Notes under the pieces: generated by a model
The model's input: only the letters and a program-made list of their open reading frames with translations
The model's database searches: none
Told to the model about the DNA's origin: nothing
Shown: piece after piece, positions 6,733 through 12,091 of the stretch
How the letters are laid out: each line of letters opens with the position of its first letter
How positions within the stretch are numbered: position 1 is the first letter of the stretch
Translations under genes and position numbers: made by a program
From: an uncultured Planctomycetaceae bacterium
GTDB taxonomy: Bacteria > Planctomycetota > Planctomycetia > Pirellulales > Pirellulaceae
NCBI GenBank assembly: GCA_937904535.1
Contig: CALELC010000118.1
Coordinates: forward strand, 1-12,091
DNA length: 12,091 nt
Direction: 5' to 3'

Positions 6733-8676
6733 TTGTTGCAGCGTCGCTTCAGTCATCCGGATTGGAAATCAGTCGGCAGGCGTCGGTTCAGGGGGCTCGT
6801 CCAGAAGCACCTCTGGCTGGGCGTCGCGACGGGTTGCGCTGCGATCGCAATGGTGGTGTTTGCGGCCGGCTGCCGCACGCATCACAAAACACAGCAAATC
6901 CACGCGGCTACGGATGCCGCGCAAAAACTAGCCAACTCGATCCAGTTCGCCGCCGCGGAGGCACCTGCCGTCAGTCCGTCGGACGAGGTGCCATTTACGA
7001 TCTATGACGAAGCGACCGAGTACTGGGATCTGACGCCTCAAGAGGCGATTCACACGGCGCTGCAAAACGCCACCGTGCTCCGCAACCTCGGCGGCACCGT
7101 CGTCCGCAATCCCGCCGCGGTATCGACGGTTTACGATCCGGTGCTGCGAGAAACCGACCCTCGGGCGGGCATCGACGCCGCCCTCAGCCGGTTTGACGCC
7201 CAAGTCAATTTGTTGGCCTCGTTCAACAACAACGACCGAGCGGTCAACAACCGATTTCTCGGCGGCGGCGCGTTCCTGGTTCAACAGGACTTGGCGGACG
7301 TTCGTCTGGAATTGAGCAAGCGGGCGGCAACCGGAACCAGCTACGCCCTGCGGCAGATCACCGAGTACGACGCCAGTAATCTGCCCGGCAATCTGTTTCC
7401 GAGCGCTTGGTCAACGCATCTCGAAGCCGAGGTGCGGCATCCGCTGATGCGCGGCGGTGGTGTGGGGTTTAATCGCATCGCTGGTCCCGGCGCCACTCCT
7501 GGCAACATCAACGGGGTGGTGATCGCCCGGCTCAATACCGACATCAGCGTGATCGACTTTGAGCAAAACCTGCATTCGCTGATCAACGAAGTTGAAAACG
7601 CCTACTGGGATCTGTACTTCGCTTATCGCATGTTGGAGACTCGCAAGGCAGCCCGCGATCGCTCGCTGCAGGTCCTCAAACGCATCCGCGCCCGCGGGGC
7701 CGACCTGCCCGGGGGTGTCGCTGAGCAGGAGTCGCTCGCTGCCGCGCAGTACTATGCCTATGAGATCGAGGTAAAGAACTCGCTCGGCGGTCGGCTCGTC
7801 GAAGGCACGCAGCCGAATAACGGCAGTCGAGGTGGCACGTTTCGCGGCACTTTGGGGATCCAAGTTGCCGAGCGGCGTTTACGTCTGTTGATGGGCGTGC
7901 CGTTGGCCGATGGACGGCTCATTCGCCCGGCCACCGATCCGGTGTTGGTGCGGGTGATTTTCGACTGGGACGAAATCGTTCAGGAATCGATGCTGCGGCG
8001 CACCGAGATCCGCAAGCAACAGCTCGAGATCCGTCGCCGGCAGCTCGAAGTCGTCGCCAATAAGAACTTTTTGCTGCCGCAGATGGATTTGATCGCACGG
8101 CATCGTTTTCGCGGGTTTGGTGATGACTTGCTCGGCTGGGATTCGGACCCCGTGTCCGCCGATCCGCTGCTGAGCGATGGACGTTTCAACAACGCGGTCC
8201 GCGATCTGCTCAGTGGCGATTTCCAAGAGTGGATGCTGGGGGTTGAAGTCAGCATGCCGGTCGGCTTCCGCGAGGCTTACAACGCGCTCCGTAACTCGCA
8301 GTTGCGTCTGGCTCGTGAGCAAGCGGTGCTGCAGGAGTCGCAGCGCGAAATCCGCCACGATCTAGCCAACGGCATCGCAGATCTGCACCGCGCTTACGAA
8401 GTCAGCCTAGCGGCCGAACAACGCCGTGCTGCGGTGACGCTGCGGCGGCAATTGCTTGAGCAGCGCAACGAACGCACCGGCAACATCGATTCGGCGGCGC
8501 TCCTGGATGTGTATCGTCAGGAAGCTGACGCCGATGCCGAATACATCCGCGCTCTGGTCGATCATGCGATTGCGATCAAAAATATCCATTTTGAGAAAGG
8601 TTCGATGCTCGAATACTGCGGAGTGTTGCTGGCGGAGCACGGTGGAGAAACGAGCGAATCGGCCAGCAGGCCGTAG
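6733..8676 (+). CDS. TolC-family outer-membrane efflux lipoprotein
   Basis: The gene gives 647 residues from the start used here. It is probably the outer-membrane channel that receives cargo from the adaptors encoded divergently. A lipoprotein signal is clear: basic RRRFRGLVQK, a hydrophobic stretch and the lipobox FAAGC, with Cys47 as the lipidated residue. Two alpha-helical repeats of OEP type follow. The first half has LTPQEAIHTAL near 100 and the helix IDFEQNLHSLINEVENAYWD. The second has the long helices EIRKQQLEIRRRQLEVVA and EAYNALRNSQLRLAREQ, then the C-terminal helix with Asp/Glu-Ala-rich VYRQEADADAEY. It is longer than E. coli TolC, as planctomycete members often are. The reading frame extends upstream to TTG 6625, but that would put the lipobox Cys at residue 83 and adds codons that look non-coding. 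TTG 6733 has GAGAGA 7 bases upstream. The start is uncertain; the stop is certain. Confidence 0.85.
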   Translation: MLQRRFSHPDWKSVGRRRFRGLVQKHLWLGVATGCAAIAMVVFAAGCRTHHKTQQIHAATDAAQKLANSIQFAAAEAPAVSPSDEVPFTIYDEATEYWDLTPQEAIHTALQNATVLRNLGGTVVRNPAAVSTVYDPVLRETDPRAGIDAALSRFDAQVNLLASFNNNDRAVNNRFLGGGAFLVQQDLADVRLELSKRAATGTSYALRQITEYDASNLPGNLFPSAWSTHLEAEVRHPLMRGGGVGFNRIAGPGATPGNINGVVIARLNTDISVIDFEQNLHSLINEVENAYWDLYFAYRMLETRKAARDRSLQVLKRIRARGADLPGGVAEQESLAAAQYYAYEIEVKNSLGGRLVEGTQPNNGSRGGTFRGTLGIQVAERRLRLLMGVPLADGRLIRPATDPVLVRVIFDWDEIVQESMLRRTEIRKQQLEIRRRQLEVVANKNFLLPQMDLIARHRFRGFGDDLLGWDSDPVSADPLLSDGRFNNAVRDLLSGDFQEWMLGVEVSMPVGFREAYNALRNSQLRLAREQAVLQESQREIRHDLANGIADLHRAYEVSLAAEQRRAAVTLRRQLLEQRNERTGNIDSAALLDVYRQEADADAEYIRALVDHAIAIKNIHFEKGSMLEYCGVLLAEHGGETSESASRP

Positions 8677-8712
8677 AACTTGCGATCAGCGCCTGTTGCG
8701 CGGCCGTGAAAT

Positions 8713-8721
8713 TGCTATAGT
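8713..8721 (+). promoter_or_regulatory. Extended -10 promoter candidate for the ECF sigma gene
   Basis: TGCTATAGT matches the extended -10 element TG-N-TATAAT with one mismatch. It lies 37 bases after the TolC stop codon. Transcription would begin near 8728, only a few bases before the alternative GTG start at 8734, which supports use of ATG 8806. The resulting leader contains a small hairpin, CGGCC (8739-8743) with GGCCG (8750-8754). Confidence 0.45.
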
Positions 8722-8805
8722 GCCTGCCGCTCAGTGATCGGCCTTCGGTGGCCGTATCAAAATCTTCGCTCCTGGACGCCCGAGTCGATTTCAGGCAGCC
8801 GCGTC

Positions 8806-9399
8806 ATGGAACCCACCAGCCGCTCCCTCTTAAGTCAAGCCCGCAGTGGCGACAATGAGGCCTGGAAGGAACTGATTGCGATCTATCAGCCGTTGATCGC
8901 CAGTTGGCTGCGGCGCTATTCCGTTCCCGCACAAGACGCTGCGGATGTCGCCCAAGAGATCATGGCGATCGTGATCAAGGAAATCGCTCGTTTTGAGCAT
9001 TCGGGGCGGACCGGTGCCTTTCGCAGTTGGCTCCGCAATGTCACCGCCAATCGAGTCCGCCAATTTTGGCGCGATGGACGCGTCCGCCCGAAAGCGATCG
9101 GAAACAACGACTTCAGTCAGATGCTCAGCGAGCTGGAAGACCCTCGCAGCGAAATGACTCGGCACTGGAATGCCCAGCACGACCTGCACGTCCTGCAACG
9201 CATCACGGCGTTGGTCCAGGAGGAGTTCACCGAGAAGTCGATGCAAATCTTTCGGCGACATGTGTTGCAGCAAGTGCCCGCGGATGGCGTGGCTGCCGAG
9301 TTTGCGATCTCGGTAGCCGGGGTTTATCAGGTAAAATCGCGGGTCATGCGGCGTCTCCGGCAAGAAGCTCAAGGGCTGCTGGAAGGCGGAGAAATTTAG
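8806..9399 (+). CDS. ECF-type RNA polymerase sigma factor
   Basis: The protein has 197 residues, normal for an ECF sigma factor. Region 2 spans about residues 7-90: LLSQARSGDNEAW, then DAADVAQEIMAIVIKEIARF for core binding and -10 recognition, then FRSWLRNVTANRVRQFWR. Region 4 spans about 142-190, with a helix-turn-helix around ADGVAAEFAISVAGVYQVKS for -35 recognition. There is no region 1 or 3, as is usual for the class. ATG 8806 is chosen because MEPTSRSLLSQ is a typical beginning for this group and an extended -10 lies upstream. An in-frame GTG at 8734 would add 24 residues and would start almost at the predicted transcription start. The next gene encodes a membrane Ser/Thr kinase. This sigma-kinase pairing is known in planctomycetes, and phosphorylation may take the place of a classical anti-sigma factor. 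That role is inferred from position. Confidence 0.9.
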   Translation: MEPTSRSLLSQARSGDNEAWKELIAIYQPLIASWLRRYSVPAQDAADVAQEIMAIVIKEIARFEHSGRTGAFRSWLRNVTANRVRQFWRDGRVRPKAIGNNDFSQMLSELEDPRSEMTRHWNAQHDLHVLQRITALVQEEFTEKSMQIFRRHVLQQVPADGVAAEFAISVAGVYQVKSRVMRRLRQEAQGLLEGGEI

Positions 9400-9490
9400 G
9401 TTGGGGACAACAGCGAACTGCTCCGTTGCTGATCCACCGACCGCTGCAGAGCGGAAGTCTTGGAGGGCCAGCCGCTACGGTTGGGCGGGT

Positions 9491-9523
9491 TGACAGAGGG
9501 TGTGGCTGCACACCACACTGTCA
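9491..9523 (+). repeat. Interrupted inverted repeat overlapping a TTGACA box
   Basis: Outer arms TGACAG (9491-9496) and CTGTCA (9518-9523) and inner arms TGTGG (9501-9505) and CCACA (9513-9517) pair around the loop CTGCACA, with AGGG bulged on the left. The left arm lies within TTGACA (9490-9495). At an 18-base spacing the possible -10 is the poor CACACT. The element could be an operator over a kinase promoter, or an RNA hairpin in a sigma-kinase transcript. Confidence 0.4.
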
Positions 9524-9607
9524 GGTGCTCTAATTCGCGGCCGGCAAGTCGCTTTGCCCCCTCCTCACTGCACCGATTATTGGGTTTCCGATCCACTTAC
9601 GCTCGAC

Positions 9608-9612
9608 GGGAG
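9608..9612 (+). promoter_or_regulatory. Possible Shine-Dalgarno site for an earlier kinase start (GTG 9622)
   Basis: GGGAG lies 9 bases before GTG 9622, which is in frame with the kinase. ATG 9775 has no comparable site. If this is used, the kinase gains 51 N-terminal residues. Confidence 0.35.
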
Positions 9613-9774
9613 CTGCAGAGTGTGACGTACCACCGGGAGACATCTGGATGCCAGCGATTTCTGCTCGCTCACGCTGAGCGGCGGTCCGAAACGGCAGTGG
9701 ATCCGCTTCAGGACCTCGAATCTCGCCAGCACCCGTTGGTTCCCCGCGAGTTGTCCCTTTCTCGGGCGGCTGAG

Positions 9775-12091
9775 ATGTCACAGACGCTGGTCCATCCGTC
9801 GGATGAGCTGCTGGGAAAGTATTCCAATGGTTGGCTCGATGCGGCGGATTACGAGCCGATTGAAGTGCACCTGAGCAGATGTCCGGACTGCTGTTCACGG
9901 CTGGCCACTTTGTCCGAACGCGACGGTGAGGATCCGTTGGTGTTGCAACTGCGGCAAGCCGATAGCAGTCTGCAGATGCTGCAACACGGTTGGCGTCTCG
10001 GTGACTTCCGCCTGCTGCGAATCATTGGGCAAGGCGGGATGGGGATCGTCTATGAAGCGATCCAGGAATCGCTCGGTCGCCGTGTCGCCCTCAAGGTCCT
10101 GCCGATTGTCGATGTGCACGAAGCCGAGGCGTTGCGGCGGTTTCGTCGCGAAGCGCGAGCTGCCGCCAATCTGCACCATCCGAATATCGTGCCGATCTAC
10201 GAGATGGGTGAAACTCGCGATTGCCAGTATTTCGCGATGCCACTGATCCAAGGTCGATCGCTGGCCGACCTGTACACGCAGATGCGCGATGGTGTACGGG
10301 CTTTGACTGATCAGCGTGACGATGAGCAAGACCCGGGCCGGCACGCTCGCTGGATCGCACATCTGGGATACCAAGTCGCCACGGCCTTAGCACACGCCCA
10401 TGCGCATGGCGTGGTGCATCGCGACATCAAGCCGTCCAATTTGCTGCTCGATGATCAGGGTGTGGTCTGGGTGGTTGATTTCGGCTCTGCCTTATTTGAT
10501 GACGACGATCTCACGCAGCCTGGTCAGTTGATCGGAACGCTCCGATACCTGTCGCCCGAGCGACTGCGGGGCGAATCCGATGAACGCTGCGACATCTATG
10601 CGTTGGGGGTCACGTTGTACGAGCTGTTGGTGCGTCGCCGACTGTTTGACACCACCAACCGCTTGCAAGCGATCGATCGGATTCTGCATGGTATCCCACT
10701 GCCGCCGAGAAAGCTGGAGCCCTCGATCCCTAAGGATCTCGAAAGCATTATCCAGCGAGCGATCGCGAAAGATCCCCGGCGCCGTTACCAGCGGGCGGCC
10801 GACTTGGCGGACGATCTGATGCGGTTTTACAACCGTGAACCGATCTCAACGCAGCGACTTCCCCAACGCGTTTGGCAAACGCTTAACCACCCCTGGCTGA
10901 GCAATCGCCGGTATGCCGCTGGATTGCTGATATTGCTCATCGGTGGCTTGGGTCTCACGGTCTATCTCCAGCACTTGGTGTTGGCCAGCCGACAATTCTC
11001 CCAATCGCAGTCAGCGAATCACGTAACCGCGCGTCTGGCGTTGCAGCTCGCCCGCGATGACCCTCAAACCACTGTGCAATGGCAAGAAGCCTTGGTGATG
11101 AGTCATCTGAAAGACGCTGGGAATCTGATCAATGCAGGAGCGGCGCTGGCTGCGTTGCCTCTGCTCTGCAAAGCGCTGGAACACGAACAAAGTGCTGCGG
11201 CGCAGCTGCGACAGCGGATGCGGATTGCGGCGATCTTGAACTATAGCCCGCGTCCCATTGGCGCCTGGCAGCACGAGAGCCCGATTCGTCAGCTTCGGGT
11301 GTCCGCGGACTCAACTCAGTTGTTTGTTGTGACTGCTGCAGGCGAGCTTCACTGTTGGCCGACCGGTGTGTCACTCACGGCGCAGCAACGTCCACCGGCC
11401 AGCGAGGATGACCAGTCTGGCTCCGTATCCGAGGCAGCGGCTAGGGCCGAACGGGTCGACGAACTCGACCCGCTCGTTGAAGGCGAGTTCTTTACGGCCT
11501 ATGTCACTTCCCCTGCGACACCCTCTCGCTCCGCAGCGATCCAGTGGTTGGAACCGATTCGAATCGCTCAGCGGAGCAACGATGGCAGCCGGTTGGCGGT
11601 AGCGGGCAGTGGGCATTTCGTGTCACTGGCCGAAGCCAGCGGCGATGATCCGCAGCCTTTGCAACTGCCGACACCGGCTCCGGCAACAGCGCTGGCGTTT
11701 TCCGTCGACGATCGATGGTTAGCGATCGGTTCAGCCGACGGCAAAGTGCAACTCTGGGACCTCGCCCATCGCGGCTGCAAGGCGTTATCGGAAGACGAGC
11801 TGATCGCGGCGGTTGCTGCGGCGCGAGTATTGCCAGGGCCGCCAGAAGCGACCTGCTGCCATCAATTGGCTGTGGGATTTGAGGTCATTTGCGTGGATGA
11901 AGATCATGAAGCGCAACTCGCGGTGTTTGGTGGCAACTTAGGTCCGCGTGGCGGTTGCCTTCAAATCTGGGACACACACACAGGTTGTCCGCTCACGCCG
12001 GTGATCCTCCAGCCGCTGAGTGTCACCTCGGTGCAGCTCAACGCAGATGCGGCGACTGCAGCGTACGAATGCCTGGACGGTGTGGTGGGCG
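9775..12091 (+). CDS. Transmembrane Ser/Thr protein kinase with zinc-type N terminus and WD40-type repeats (3' end outside window)
   Basis: 772 codons are visible and no stop is reached. Numbering is from ATG 9775, which closely precedes HPSDELL, a common opening in planctomycete kinases; GTG 9622 is an alternative. Residues 32-40 contain H-x3-C-x2-C, like the zinc motif of ZAS-type anti-sigma domains. The kinase domain (about 78-360) is complete: glycine loop GQGGMG (86-91), VALKVL with Lys107, alpha-C Glu126, HRDIKPSN with Asp217 and Asn222, DFG at 235-237, and SPE at 260-262. It should therefore be an active Hanks-type (PknB-like) kinase. One membrane helix lies near 381-402. The part beyond the membrane has WD40-type repeats: a divergent one at 503-528 ending ELHCW, a clear one at 639-663 (GSADGKVQLWDL), another near 700-735 (LQIWDTHTG), and a partial one at the edge. 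The repeats may bind a partner or signal. The upstream ECF sigma factor is the likely target or partner, by inference from position. Confidence 0.9.
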   Translation, partial: MSQTLVHPSDELLGKYSNGWLDAADYEPIEVHLSRCPDCCSRLATLSERDGEDPLVLQLRQADSSLQMLQHGWRLGDFRLLRIIGQGGMGIVYEAIQESLGRRVALKVLPIVDVHEAEALRRFRREARAAANLHHPNIVPIYEMGETRDCQYFAMPLIQGRSLADLYTQMRDGVRALTDQRDDEQDPGRHARWIAHLGYQVATALAHAHAHGVVHRDIKPSNLLLDDQGVVWVVDFGSALFDDDDLTQPGQLIGTLRYLSPERLRGESDERCDIYALGVTLYELLVRRRLFDTTNRLQAIDRILHGIPLPPRKLEPSIPKDLESIIQRAIAKDPRRRYQRAADLADDLMRFYNREPISTQRLPQRVWQTLNHPWLSNRRYAAGLLILLIGGLGLTVYLQHLVLASRQFSQSQSANHVTARLALQLARDDPQTTVQWQEALVMSHLKDAGNLINAGAALAALPLLCKALEHEQSAAAQLRQRMRIAAILNYSPRPIGAWQHESPIRQLRVSADSTQLFVVTAAGELHCWPTGVSLTAQQRPPASEDDQSGSVSEAAARAERVDELDPLVEGEFFTAYVTSPATPSRSAAIQWLEPIRIAQRSNDGSRLAVAGSGHFVSLAEASGDDPQPLQLPTPAPATALAFSVDDRWLAIGSADGKVQLWDLAHRGCKALSEDELIAAVAAARVLPGPPEATCCHQLAVGFEVICVDEDHEAQLAVFGGNLGPRGGCLQIWDTHTGCPLTPVILQPLSVTSVQLNADAATAAYECLDGVVG

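Larger units (their letters stand above)
9400..9774 (+). other. Gap between sigma factor and kinase genes
   Basis: This 375-base stretch holds two dyads and a promoter-like box. CCGCT (9441-9445) pairs with AGCGG (9450-9454) just after the sigma gene; without a T-tract it is a weak terminator candidate. A consensus -35 hexamer TTGACA (9490-9495) overlaps a larger inverted repeat at 9491-9523. The kinase frame is open from 9433, and codon use from 9622 onward resembles the kinase gene (third-position G+C near 65% by hand count), so the last 150 bases may be coding. Confidence 0.45.

Noticed and set aside
7411..8358. Two minus-strand frames (7411-7863 and 7879-8358) antisense to the TolC gene
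   Set aside because: No motifs, and the plus-strand helices are typical of the outer-membrane efflux family.
8660..8673. Short hairpin CGGCC/GGCCG at the end of the TolC gene as a terminator
   Set aside because: Only five base pairs, it lies just before and adjoining the stop codon, and no T-tract follows.
8830..9372. 180-codon minus-strand frame antisense to the sigma factor
   Set aside because: The plus strand has both sigma regions; the antisense product matches nothing I recognise.
1..12091. CRISPR array, tRNA/rRNA genes, insertion sequences or att sites
   Set aside because: No regularly spaced repeats, cloverleaf-like sequences, transposase motifs or flanking direct repeats were seen by eye.

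Overview
The window looks like chromosomal DNA of a planctomycete, most likely a Pirellulaceae (Rhodopirellula/Blastopirellula-like) bacterium. This rests on family resemblance, not on a search. The main clues are an ECF sigma factor followed by a Ser/Thr kinase with an N-terminal zinc-type motif, one membrane helix and WD40-type repeats; a proline-rich exported protein with an LYFED...LERYG motif; a metalloprotease joined to a HlyD-type adaptor; and a moderately high G+C content (about 59% by eye).

Layout. Bases 1-430 hold no gene I can defend. A small exported protein (455-1252, +) converges on a three-gene minus-strand operon that reads from 6535 down to 1302. In order of transcription the operon encodes a GAF-domain protein fused to a HlyD-type membrane-fusion (adaptor) protein, a conventional periplasmic adaptor with a signal peptide, and a PqqD-like / M50 zinc metalloprotease / HlyD-type fusion. 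The last two genes overlap by four bases (GTGA). Divergent from the operon, across a roughly 200-base promoter region, is a TolC-family outer-membrane lipoprotein (about 6733-8676, +). Next on the plus strand are an ECF sigma factor (8806-9399) and a membrane Ser/Thr kinase with WD40-type repeats (from about 9775) that runs off the right end.

How the parts may work together. The operon plus the TolC gene supply inner-membrane adaptors and an outer-membrane channel, so together they look like an envelope-spanning export or efflux machine. No ABC, RND or MFS engine is encoded here. The only polytopic inner-membrane protein is the M50 fusion, which keeps its HELGH and NPxxxxDG zinc-site motifs. 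The PqqD-like front end suggests a peptide substrate, and the GAF region on the other adaptor suggests a cytoplasmic sensing input. This protease-centred exporter with a sensor-adaptor is the most unusual content of the window. The sigma factor/kinase pair is a separate signalling unit of a type common in planctomycetes; whether it controls the exporter cannot be told from this sequence.
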